Below, in pieces: positions 1 to 6,451 of a stretch of DNA of 10,766 nucleotides; within the stretch, counting starts at the first letter, position 1, and each line of letters begins with the position of its first letter. The notes beneath the pieces are model-generated. The model saw nothing but the letters and a program-made list of their open reading frames with translations, did not search any database and was not told the DNA's origin. Both the position numbers and the translations under genes were made by a program. This DNA is from Candidatus Bathyarchaeota archaeon (lineage in GTDB: Archaea > Thermoproteota > Bathyarchaeia > RBG-16-48-13 > JAGMEO01): positions 1 to 10,766 of the forward strand of contig JAUVYS010000036.1 in NCBI GenBank assembly GCA_030602965.1, read 5' to 3'.

Positions 1-240
1 CCATAATCCATTACGCCATGATCCGTCTTTTCTAGGGTACCCTAATACATTATTTCTACCTCTAATAATACACTGATAGATTACGTCCCGTTGAACCCTA
101 GAATCTCGATTGTAGCTATCACCATAAAGAACCTGTTGTAACAGATCAGTTGAAGGGTTTATTCTTCCATTTTCAAGATATTTTGTAATTAAATTTTGTA
201 CTTTTGCGAAAACCCTTGAGACTCTGCCCACTCTACTCAT
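1..240 (-). CDS. Unknown protein, third gene of the ParB operon (partial, runs off the left edge)
   Basis: The minus strand is open without a stop from an ATG at 240 to the window edge, giving the first 80 residues. The ATG lies inside the last codons of the parB-like gene, so the two genes overlap by 8 bp, an arrangement typical of translational coupling. The residues start MSRVGRVSRV and are basic. The order is an amphipathic helix (about 8-24), a second short helix (about 31-39), a third helix rich in Arg and Gln (about 46-60), then a Gly/Trp/Arg-rich stretch with the motif GYPRKDGSW (about 67-75). This order would fit a winged helix-turn-helix DNA-binding domain, but that is inference from pattern only. 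I do not recognise the family. The position suggests a partner of the ParB-like protein. Confidence 0.6.
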   Translation of the reverse strand, partial: MSRVGRVSRVFAKVQNLITKYLENGRINPSTDLLQQVLYGDSYNRDSRVQRDVIYQCIIRGRNNVLGYPRKDGSWRNGLW

Positions 241-1225
241 AACTTGTCGCCATTAATTCACGAAGCTTTACAAAGATTTTTTCAAGAACGACTAAAGCTT
301 CCTTCCACCTTTCTTTTCCAAGAATCTTGTATTGATTCACACCCCAGCCAGAAATGGTTTGAAAGACTCTATTGAACTCGCTGAGGACTTCTTCTGGCTC
401 ATCGATCACTTTAACTTCGGTGATTAGAGGACCTTCCTTAGCACGTTTTATGAAATTCAAAGCTAATTCCTCGTCTAGTTTATGCATCTGAATGTGAGCG
501 ATTACCGCCTTCTGCACCTCTATATCTTCTATCTCTCCAATAGCTACAATAACTCTATGAGGAAGTCTTCTCTCCTCCTCAAGAATCAAGGCTCTGACTT
601 CTAGTTCCATATCTCTGAGAACCTTCTTAACCTTCAAGGTCGTTCGACTACTCCAACCCATATCCATAGCCTTCACGACCAGTTTCACACGTTCCTCATC
701 AGGCAATCCTACTGTTCTACTAATAACCCATGCAGAGGGTTCCTCCTCAAAAGTCCGAGCTCGGACTTTCAATAATTGTCTAATTTGCTGGACATCGTAG
801 ATTTCTCGTAATGTTGTTTCATTCATTCCTGTTGATTTAGATAATTCTGGAAGGAAATTCCGTTCACCTACCTTTAACCCTAAGTCTTCTCGAAACTGTT
901 CAAGAGCTTGGAATCGTTCTTCCTCGTCTAAATCTGATCTATTCACGTTCTCAACGAGAAGTTCTTTTTTCATCTGAGAATCAGTAAGCTCTTCCACTCT
1001 GCACATGATTTCTTTTTTTTCTAAACCCTTCCATGCTTCAATCCTACCGTGTCCAAAAGCAATTTGGTATCTTCCTTTGTAAGGTCTTACAAGTGGAACT
1101 TGCCTAATACCTAAGTCGTTTGTAGCTGAAGCCATTAAACTTACTAAGGCATCTTCATCATATTTCTTGCGTGTCTGCCAAGGATTTGGATCAATTAAGT
1201 CTGTAGAAATCTTCTTGTATGGCAT
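233..1225 (-). CDS. ParB/Spo0J-type N-terminal domain protein (orphan, no ParA)
   Basis: A 330-residue ParB-like protein. The N-terminal fold opens with NPWQTRKKYDEDAL (residues 14-27), as in ParB/Sulfiredoxin-fold proteins. It carries a GHGRIEAWKG box (58-67), corresponding to the GERRxxA nucleotide-binding motif, and ENVNRSDL (92-99), corresponding to the ENxQRxDL motif of CTP-binding ParB proteins. A probable helix-turn-helix follows at about 124-145 (LPELSKSTGMNETTLREIY). The last 180 residues are mostly charged helix and resemble nothing I can name. I chose the ATG at 1225 because GGAGG stands about 7 bases before it; an ATT-like upstream extension to 1303 would overlap the preceding gene and has no such site. 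ParB proteins normally load onto parS sites and work with ParA in DNA segregation. No ParA or obvious parS is visible here, so a role in a plasmid, virus or regulatory system is equally possible. Confidence 0.85.
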   Translation of the reverse strand: MPYKKISTDLIDPNPWQTRKKYDEDALVSLMASATNDLGIRQVPLVRPYKGRYQIAFGHGRIEAWKGLEKKEIMCRVEELTDSQMKKELLVENVNRSDLDEEERFQALEQFREDLGLKVGERNFLPELSKSTGMNETTLREIYDVQQIRQLLKVRARTFEEEPSAWVISRTVGLPDEERVKLVVKAMDMGWSSRTTLKVKKVLRDMELEVRALILEEERRLPHRVIVAIGEIEDIEVQKAVIAHIQMHKLDEELALNFIKRAKEGPLITEVKVIDEPEEVLSEFNRVFQTISGWGVNQYKILGKERWKEALVVLEKIFVKLRELMATSYE

Positions 1226-1227
1226 TT

Positions 1228-1554
1228 CTATTCCTCCTTTTTCCTCTGAATTAATAGACGAGCTTTGGCTATTTCTCTCCAAGAAATTGGATTTATAGTC
1301 CAATTAACTTCATTTTCGGATGGATTTGGGTTATGCTTGAACTCTGCTATCGATACATTTTGTGTAATTGCTTCCTCCATGCTTTCAAAGGACATCACTG
1401 CCTCCTTCCTACTTCGAAAAAGAGTTACCTCTGATCCGCTTTTCTCCTTAACGGTTTTTACCCAGAAACTGTTTCCTTTTATTGGTTTTTGGAGTCTTGC
1501 TATTTCCTCTAATGCATCTTTCAATGTTGGAAATTTATTTTTCCAATCTCCCAA
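1228..1554 (-). CDS. Unknown 108-residue protein, first gene of the ParB operon
   Basis: A small intact frame starting at a TTG (1552-1554) with GGGG three bases before it; an in-frame stop lies just upstream, so there is no longer form. It has no signal peptide or membrane segment. The first 20 residues look helical (FPTLKDALEEIARLQ), the middle alternates strand-like residues (FWVKTV, VTLF), and residues about 47-62 form another helix (SRKEAVMSFESMEEAI). The end is basic and acidic (LLIQRKKEE). I do not recognise the family. Its TAG stop is two bases from the parB-like ATG, and the ribosome-binding site of parB lies in its last codons, so the two are almost certainly co-transcribed. A TATA-like box about 40 bases upstream supports it as the operon's first gene. 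Confidence 0.65.
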   Translation of the reverse strand: MGDWKNKFPTLKDALEEIARLQKPIKGNSFWVKTVKEKSGSEVTLFRSRKEAVMSFESMEEAITQNVSIAEFKHNPNPSENEVNWTINPISWREIAKARLLIQRKKEE

Positions 1555-1805
1555 TTTCCCCTACTCCATTTTACTCATATCATATGTACATATAATTAAA
1601 CATTCACCATATTTTCCAAGCAAACTCAAAATAAAACCGATAAATCAAAAAAAAATATAAATGTAAAATCGAAAAAGCAGTAGTATTGAGACTAATGTAA
1701 AAAGATTTTAGAAATAAAACTCTAAAACCTCTCTATCCCACGATGGTTAACACTATCTTCCATCCCACGCCAACGTAACAGAACCCAGAAAGACAACGAT
1801 TAAAA
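1555..1805. other. Gene-free junction between the ParB operon and the truncated helicase
   Basis: About 250 bases between two divergent units. The left half is AT-rich and holds the ParB operon's putative promoter. The right part (1730-1800) is less AT-rich and carries ATCCCACG twice (1735-1742 and 1762-1769) around an inverted repeat GATGG/CCATC (1742-1746 and 1760-1764, 13-base loop). No Walker A-type sequence (GxGKT) can be read in any plus-strand frame, so the missing front of the helicase is not here in another frame. I see no RNA gene. Confidence 0.5.
1591..1600 (-). promoter_or_regulatory. Putative TATA box of the ParB operon
   Basis: On the minus strand this reads TTTAATTATA, about 40 bases before the TTG start of the 108-residue gene. 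With usual archaeal spacing, transcription would begin around 1565-1570, leaving a leader of roughly 10-15 bases. The region is AT-rich throughout, so chance similarity is possible. Confidence 0.35.
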
Positions 1806-3020
1806 GTGTGGAATGGCAGTTTTATTGTTACAACTCCTCAAACTGTAGCTAACGACTTTTTATCTCCTTTTTCTTCTATTATTAAAAGGGCAAAGAAAAG
1901 TGGAAATCCTGTAGACTTACTGAAAGAAGCTTTTACAGATGCTTATTTTACCTTTCCTTTTGATGTTATAGTTGCAGATGAATGTCAAGGATATATTGGT
2001 GAAACAGATGGATATTCACTTTTATTGACTGCGAAAGCTTGTGGCTGCCAAATTTTAGCGTTAAGTGCAACGCCTCAAATGCATGCACCAAGACGTTTGA
2101 ATGAGTTAAAGAAAATTTTTGATAATATAGAAATAATCTCTATAGAAGATCCCTCGATTAAGAGTTGGATGCCTGAAAGAATTATTGAATTAGTCAAAAT
2201 ATTTCCGTCAAAAGACCTTTTGACAGTTTATACGCAATTAGGAAAAGTTGTTCAAAGTTATACAAAAAGAGTAAATGCAATTTATGGTTCAGGTCACGCG
2301 AGAAGATTTTGTAAGGAACATCCTCTTTGCATTCGACTTTTGGCTTTGCGTATCATGAAGTCAAGATTAGTTGAAGATGGAGCGAGCAGCGTCATAAGAT
2401 ATAGATCATGGAGAGTAAAGGAACTTTGTCGTCCATTAGAAGAACTTGATGGAAAAAGTATCTACGAACTTTATAAAAAAACTCTGAAAAAAACCTTTAA
2501 CCATAAATTAAATGTAACCATCCAGATTTTGGAAAATGAATACTATAAGAAAGCAATTGTCTTCATAGAATCGGTACAAGCAGCAAAACAGCTTGGAACA
2601 ATATTACACAAAAAGCAAGGTATGGAAAATGTTGCTGTCTTGGTTGGAAAGGGCAACATGAATATGGAACAACAGGCAACGAGTTTAATACAATTCAAGG
2701 AAAAAGGAAAAATCCTGATATCTACGTCAGTAGGTGAAGAAGGTTTGGATATACCCACCGCTGATATAGAAATTTGGACAGGCCCGCCTAGCAATCCAAA
2801 GAAATGGATTCAAAGATTTGGCAGAATACTTAGACAACCTGGCGATAAAAAATACGCAACAGTATATGCTCTCATAACATTAAGAACACATGAAAGAAAT
2901 AAATTGCTTAGTGTAAAGAAAAAAACTGAAGATGTTTATGGATTCACACAAAAGATTATAATAAAACCTAATAGAAAACCTATGCCGCAAGGACAAAAAA
3001 ATTTAATTCAATTTATTTAA
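1806..3020 (+). CDS. Hef-like SF2 helicase lacking its N-terminal ATP-binding part (possible pseudogene)
   Basis: The 404-residue frame holds superfamily 2 helicase motifs in order: VTTPQT (8-13, motif Ib), DECQ (58-61, motif II, usually DEAH in Hef), SAT (87-89, motif III), AIVFIESVQAAKQL (about 250-263, motif IV), STSVGEEGLDIP (306-317, motif V) and QRFGRILR (336-343, motif VI). A long helical insert (about 100-240) between motifs III and IV, with an ED-P-IK-WMPE pattern, resembles the archaeal Hef/FANCM family, which remodels stalled replication forks. Motif I (Walker A) and motif Ia, about 100 or more residues in relatives, are absent. An in-frame TAA at 1776 precedes the GTG start, which has no ribosome-binding site. 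The ERCC4 nuclease half of classical Hef is also absent. The C-terminus QKNLIQFI resembles a PCNA-interacting peptide. As read, it should not hydrolyse ATP: either a remnant or a protein with another role. Confidence 0.7.
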   Translation: MWNGSFIVTTPQTVANDFLSPFSSIIKRAKKSGNPVDLLKEAFTDAYFTFPFDVIVADECQGYIGETDGYSLLLTAKACGCQILALSATPQMHAPRRLNELKKIFDNIEIISIEDPSIKSWMPERIIELVKIFPSKDLLTVYTQLGKVVQSYTKRVNAIYGSGHARRFCKEHPLCIRLLALRIMKSRLVEDGASSVIRYRSWRVKELCRPLEELDGKSIYELYKKTLKKTFNHKLNVTIQILENEYYKKAIVFIESVQAAKQLGTILHKKQGMENVAVLVGKGNMNMEQQATSLIQFKEKGKILISTSVGEEGLDIPTADIEIWTGPPSNPKKWIQRFGRILRQPGDKKYATVYALITLRTHERNKLLSVKKKTEDVYGFTQKIIIKPNRKPMPQGQKNLIQFI

Positions 3021-3379
3021 CAATTTTCAAACTATTATTTAATTCTCTTTTATTTACCTCGTATGCAAAATACTATTTATGATCGACTATAAATTTTCAA
3101 CAATAATGTAAAAAAAGAGATTATTTTCTTAATTATTTACTTAATTAATGATGATTTATTTGTCATAAATGCTACTTTGACACAATATATATAGAAATAT
3201 ACAAATTATAATAACATAAAATTATATAAAAAATTTGATTTTCTATATGAAAATGTAAAAAAAATAATCGAATATTTATAATAAGTACCTTGTTCCAGAG
3301 TTTATTATTAGTTATGAAACTAGTAGATACAACATTTTTAGAATATGATGTTAATATAAGCTAAGGTTGAGACTCAATT
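3021..3379. other. Very AT-rich intergenic region
   Basis: A 359-base stretch, almost all A and T, with no convincing gene. T-rich tracts just after 3020 (about 3038-3056) may end helicase transcription. There is a small hairpin ATTTAT/ATAAAT (3154-3159 and 3165-3170), repeated TTAATTA words (about 3129-3150), and a TATA-like sequence at 3272-3282. A 16-codon frame at 3314-3364 is described among the findings. Confidence 0.5.
3272..3282 (+). promoter_or_regulatory. Putative TATA box upstream of the methyltransferase
   Basis: TATTTATAATA fits an archaeal TATA element. Usual spacing would put the transcript start near 3303-3306, leaving a leader of about 75 bases before the TTG of the methyltransferase; the leader would contain the 16-codon frame at 3314. 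AT-richness makes this weak. Confidence 0.3.
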
Positions 3380-4042
3380 TTGAGCGTTTATAAAGATGAT
3401 TGGGAAGCAAAAACAGAGGATGAAGCAAAAAGAAAAGTTCTATTCCGGCTTAAAGCTAAATTATTTAAAGAAAAATTCAAAGAAGAATTTGAGGAAAGCG
3501 GAAGAGAAGAGGCCAAAGTCATATCTAAATACGTAAACAAGAATTCAATAGTTCTTGATTTAGGATGCGGCGTTGGTAGAATCGCTAAATATTTAGCACC
3601 TTATGTTAATGAACTTCATGGTGTTGATGTATCCAATAAAATGATTCAATATGCAAAAAATAATTGTAAAAAAGTTGACAATATACATTTTAAGATTAAT
3701 AATGGGAAAAATCTTGAACTTTACGACAGTAACACATTCGATTTTGTCTATAGTTTATTAATGCTTCAACATTTAGAAAAAGAAGATGCGTATAATTACG
3801 TAACTGAAACTCATCGAGTCTTAAAAAATGGTGGTAAAGTTCTTCTTCAGTTTCCAAACAAACATGCTTCCATATATTGGATTTGTTCCTTATACAATCT
3901 TGTTGATAGAAGTTCATCTAAAATGAGACTTTACACAGATAAAGAAGCAGTATATGCCCTGAAAAAAGCGGGTTTTGTCAATATTAATAAAATACTTTTG
4001 ACAAAAAATGAGATCAATCTTCTAGCTGAAAAACACATTTAA
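3380..4042 (+). CDS. Class I SAM-dependent methyltransferase
   Basis: A 220-residue protein with a typical Rossmann-fold methyltransferase core. Motif I is VLDLGCGVGRIAKYLA (about 58-73), which binds the methionine part of SAM. The acidic end of strand 2 is LHGVDVS (about 79-85), and the motif II/III region reads FDFVYSLLMLQHL (about 120-132). It then has the HRVLKNGGKVLLQFP stretch (about 145-159) common in UbiE/Methyltransf_11-type enzymes. The N-terminal 50 residues are a charged helix (KAKLFKEKFKEEFEESG). The start is a TTG preceded four codons upstream by a stop; GGTTGA about 11 bases before it is a weak ribosome-binding site. The substrate cannot be told from the sequence; small molecule, lipid or sugar are all possible. 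It stands alone between AT-rich gaps, with 78 bases to the next gene, so it need not share that gene's function. Confidence 0.85.
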   Translation: MSVYKDDWEAKTEDEAKRKVLFRLKAKLFKEKFKEEFEESGREEAKVISKYVNKNSIVLDLGCGVGRIAKYLAPYVNELHGVDVSNKMIQYAKNNCKKVDNIHFKINNGKNLELYDSNTFDFVYSLLMLQHLEKEDAYNYVTETHRVLKNGGKVLLQFPNKHASIYWICSLYNLVDRSSSKMRLYTDKEAVYALKKAGFVNINKILLTKNEINLLAEKHI

Positions 4043-4120
4043 TCAAATGAATAGAGTCTGATTGGCTAATTTGTACGTAAACCTTTTTCGCTTAATAGTT
4101 CTACATATAATGGATCAATA

Positions 4121-5002
4121 ATGCGTTTAGGTATTTTAACAAGAAATGAAAGAGGTTGGGAATCAAGTCAAATTATTTTAGCTGCAAGAAAAAAAGAGAT
4201 AACTATTGAAGCTTTCAGTTTTTCTGATGTACTAGCAAGGATTTCTTATATGCCTCAAGTTTCAGTTAACCGTAAAATTTCTGATCTGGCCGAATTTGAT
4301 GCAATAATTGTGAGACCCATTGGTAGAGGTTCTTTAGATGAGATAATCTTTAGACTTGATTTACTTCACAGGTTAGAGAGGTTAGGAATTAAAATAATTA
4401 ATCCGCCTTCCGCTATCGAAAAAGCAGTCGATAAATATTACGCATTAACACTGTTAGAAGAAAATGACATTCCTGTTCCTCGGACATTTGTAACTGAGAA
4501 TCCAAGTGCAGCATTAGATGCATTTTACGAGTTGGGTGAAGATGTCGTAATTAAACCCATCTTTGGTTCTAGAGGAATTGGAATAACACGAATTACAGAT
4601 TCAGATGTTTTTGACCGAATTTGTCGGACCCTTTCATTTGCACATCATGTGTTATATATTCAAGAATTTATTCCTCATAAAAATAGAGACATAAGAGCAT
4701 TTGTGATTGGTGATAGAGTACTGGCCTCCATGCTTCGTGTATCTGATAATTGGAAAACAAATGTAAGTAAAGGGGCAGAACCCAAACATTATGAACCAGA
4801 TAGTAAATTGGAGAAAATCGCATTAAAATCGTCAAGGATTCTATGTTGTGAAGTTGCTGGAGTAGATATTATGGAGGGACCAGAAGGATATCTAGTCAAT
4901 GAAATAAATAGTCAACCAGGCTTCAGGGGCCTTCAATCAGTAACAAAAATCAATATTGCAGAAGAAATAGTTGAATATTCATTAGAAAAGTGTAAGAAAT
5001 GA
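4121..5002 (+). CDS. RimK-type ATP-grasp glutamate ligase (MptN/CofF-like)
   Basis: A 293-residue ATP-grasp ligase of the RimK/LysX/MptN/CofF group, which uses ATP to join an amino acid, often glutamate, to a carboxylate through an acyl phosphate. Visible parts are the N-terminal pre-ATP-grasp domain (1-95, start MRLGILTRNE), the nucleotide-binding VIKPIFGSRGIG (143-154), QEFIPHKNRDIR (181-192), NWKTNVSKGA (210-219), the metal-site aspartate in GVDIMEG (247-253) and NEINSQPGF (260-268). The length is close to MptN (tetrahydromethanopterin:glutamate ligase) and CofF (F420 alpha-glutamate ligase) of methanogens; which of these, or an amino-group-carrier ligase, cannot be settled here. It shares an ATGA overlap with fdhD, and the window also has cofE, which favours cofactor glutamylation. 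No strong ribosome-binding site precedes the ATG, so the mRNA may be leaderless. Confidence 0.85.
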   Translation: MRLGILTRNERGWESSQIILAARKKEITIEAFSFSDVLARISYMPQVSVNRKISDLAEFDAIIVRPIGRGSLDEIIFRLDLLHRLERLGIKIINPPSAIEKAVDKYYALTLLEENDIPVPRTFVTENPSAALDAFYELGEDVVIKPIFGSRGIGITRITDSDVFDRICRTLSFAHHVLYIQEFIPHKNRDIRAFVIGDRVLASMLRVSDNWKTNVSKGAEPKHYEPDSKLEKIALKSSRILCCEVAGVDIMEGPEGYLVNEINSQPGFRGLQSVTKINIAEEIVEYSLEKCKK

Positions 5003-5826
5003 AAAAAGAGTCACTTTCTAATTCAAAAGCATCGAATGAAGTAAATATTAATTCATTTAGGATGGATTCCAAAAAAATTGAGTCCAAAAAAGACTTTGTG
5101 GCAATTGAAATTCCTCTTCATATATTAATCAATCAAACTCATTATGCTACAATTGTTCATACACCTGGTTTTGAAACCGAACTAGCAGTAGGACATTTAA
5201 TCTCTGAAGGAATCATCCAATCACTAAAGGACATTAACGAAATAAAGAAGCCAACTGATGAAACTATACAATTAATATTAAAGGATGATATCGATCTCAA
5301 ATCCAGGCTCTTACAAACAACTCCTTTTGCAAGAATAATCTCCTCTTCATGTAATCCACAGCAAAATTGGCCTTTAAACAAACTTATTGACAGGATCAAA
5401 ATACCAAGAGTAAAAAGCGAATTAAAAATTCATGTTAGAGTTGTTTTTGAAGCAATACGACGACTGAACACTCTTGCAACAAATTTTAAATCAACAGGCG
5501 GTGTCCATGCTGCATCTATTCAGACTTTCGATGGAAAATTACTAGGTTTTGCTGAAGACGTTGGCCGTCACAATGCGGTAGATAAAGTAATTGGACATAT
5601 TATAATGAAAAAGATAAAAAAGGACTTTTTTTTAGCATTGACAGGTAGACTGACAGGAGATATCGTATTAAAAGCTGCAAGAACTCAGATTCCTCTTATT
5701 GCTTCTATTGCAGCAGCAATTGACACTGGAATAAATGTTGCAAAAAAAACAAACATTACATTAATTGGTTTCGTTAGGGGCATAAAAATGAACATATACA
5801 CAAACCCAGATAGACTAATTTATTAA
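4999..5826 (+). CDS. fdhD: FdhD family sulfur-transfer protein for formate dehydrogenase
   Basis: FdhD passes sulfur from a cysteine desulfurase to the bis-MGD molybdenum/tungsten cofactor of formate dehydrogenase, which needs it for activity. This 275-residue protein has the family signatures STGGVHAAS (165-173), FAEDVGRHNAVDK (184-196), the TGRLTGD stretch (215-221, usually SGRxSxE), and an IPLIASIAAAIDTGINVAKK...LIGFVRG end. The loop that normally carries a CxxC pair reads SSSCNPQQNW (115-124), so only Cys118 remains, and it is the only cysteine in the protein. About 30 N-terminal residues are polar and probably disordered. Its ATG overlaps the stop of the RimK-like ligase gene by four bases (ATGA), so the two are co-translated. 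No formate dehydrogenase subunit is in the window; the partner may be encoded elsewhere. Confidence 0.9.
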   Translation: MKKESLSNSKASNEVNINSFRMDSKKIESKKDFVAIEIPLHILINQTHYATIVHTPGFETELAVGHLISEGIIQSLKDINEIKKPTDETIQLILKDDIDLKSRLLQTTPFARIISSSCNPQQNWPLNKLIDRIKIPRVKSELKIHVRVVFEAIRRLNTLATNFKSTGGVHAASIQTFDGKLLGFAEDVGRHNAVDKVIGHIIMKKIKKDFFLALTGRLTGDIVLKAARTQIPLIASIAAAIDTGINVAKKTNITLIGFVRGIKMNIYTNPDRLIY

Positions 5827-5939
5827 AACAAATGTAATTAATGAATCTTTTTCTGTGACTTACAAGAACAAAGTATAGATTTATCAGTAGAAATAAAAAA
5901 TAGCGAGAATAATAAATAACTAAAAAGAGGAGCAGAACA

Positions 5940-6311
5940 ATGATTTTTATTACTTTAGCGAAGTTAAAAGACAAACTACTGCCAACTTTTCGTCAGACTT
6001 TAGCTAGACCTCCAACATATTTGACTGTTCATAATATCTTTTGGACGCTTGGACAATATGACTTTGTTGTAATCTATGAGGCACGAAACGAGACAGACAC
6101 AATGAAAGGGTGTTTAACTTGGCTTAAGCCATGTGAGACACAAACATCGGTAGCAATCACTAATGAAGAAGCAAAAAATGTAACTGGAACAAGTACAACG
6201 ACCTCTAGAGTCGTAACACGAACAGTTAGTAGACCTAGACAACGCAGTCGAATAGATGTTCAGAAGGTTGTAGAACGGAGTATACCCGACAAGTTCAAGA
6301 GACGACTTTAA
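5940..6311 (+). CDS. GYD domain protein with basic C-terminal tail
   Basis: A 123-residue protein. Residues 1-75 match the GYD domain (a small ferredoxin-like alpha/beta fold named after a Gly-Tyr-Asp motif). It begins MIFITLAKL, has the central IFWTLGQYDFVVIYEA (about 33-48, with GQYD at 38-41), and a final strand near SVAIT. The biochemical role of GYD proteins is unknown; by fold they may bind a ligand or form dimers. The last 45 residues are unlike the usual domain end: a Thr/Ser stretch followed by many arginines (RTVSRPRQRSR), probably a flexible, basic tail. GGAG stands seven bases before the ATG. It lies 113 bases after fdhD, beyond a T-rich tract, and probably has its own promoter (AT-rich elements at about 5889-5915). 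Confidence 0.75.
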   Translation: MIFITLAKLKDKLLPTFRQTLARPPTYLTVHNIFWTLGQYDFVVIYEARNETDTMKGCLTWLKPCETQTSVAITNEEAKNVTGTSTTTSRVVTRTVSRPRQRSRIDVQKVVERSIPDKFKRRL

Positions 6312-6348
6312 TCACATGGAGAAGAGATTTAACCAATCGCCTTCCTTC

Positions 6349-6390
6349 CCTTTTTTATTCCTTTTTTAGCAGATTCTTACAATAATCTGA
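6349..6390 (+). terminator. Probable terminator of the GYD gene
   Basis: Two T runs (6351-6356 and 6363-6367) lie 40-55 bases after the GYD stop and are followed by a hairpin CAGATT/AATCTG (6370-6375 and 6384-6389, 8-base loop). Archaeal termination relies mainly on T runs, so the Ts are the likely signal; the hairpin may be incidental. Confidence 0.4.
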
Positions 6391-6423
6391 TCAAATTAAA
6401 AAGTGAAGATGAATAACATAACG

Positions 6424-6442
6424 AAAAAAATAATAAAAAAAA
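6424..6442 (-). terminator. T-rich terminator of the membrane protein gene
   Basis: Read on the minus strand, this is two long T runs (eight and seven Ts) separated by a few bases, starting about ten bases after the TAA stop at 6452. This is the usual form of an archaeal terminator. With the plus-strand signal at 6349-6390 it closes two convergent genes. Confidence 0.55.
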
Positions 6443-6451
6443 GAATGGAAT

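Noticed and set aside
33..44. Perfect palindrome TAGGGTACCCTA
   Set aside because: It falls inside an open coding frame (codons for Leu-Gly-Tyr-Pro), so coding explains it; chance is likely unless copies exist elsewhere as parS-like sites.
1265..1660. Open plus-strand frame of 131 codons
   Set aside because: It lies opposite the 108-residue gene of the ParB operon, has no ribosome-binding site or recognisable domain, and its composition looks like antisense coding.
1735..1770. tRNA-like end (CCCACGCCA) near the helicase breakpoint
   Set aside because: No cloverleaf or T-arm consensus could be built around it on either strand.
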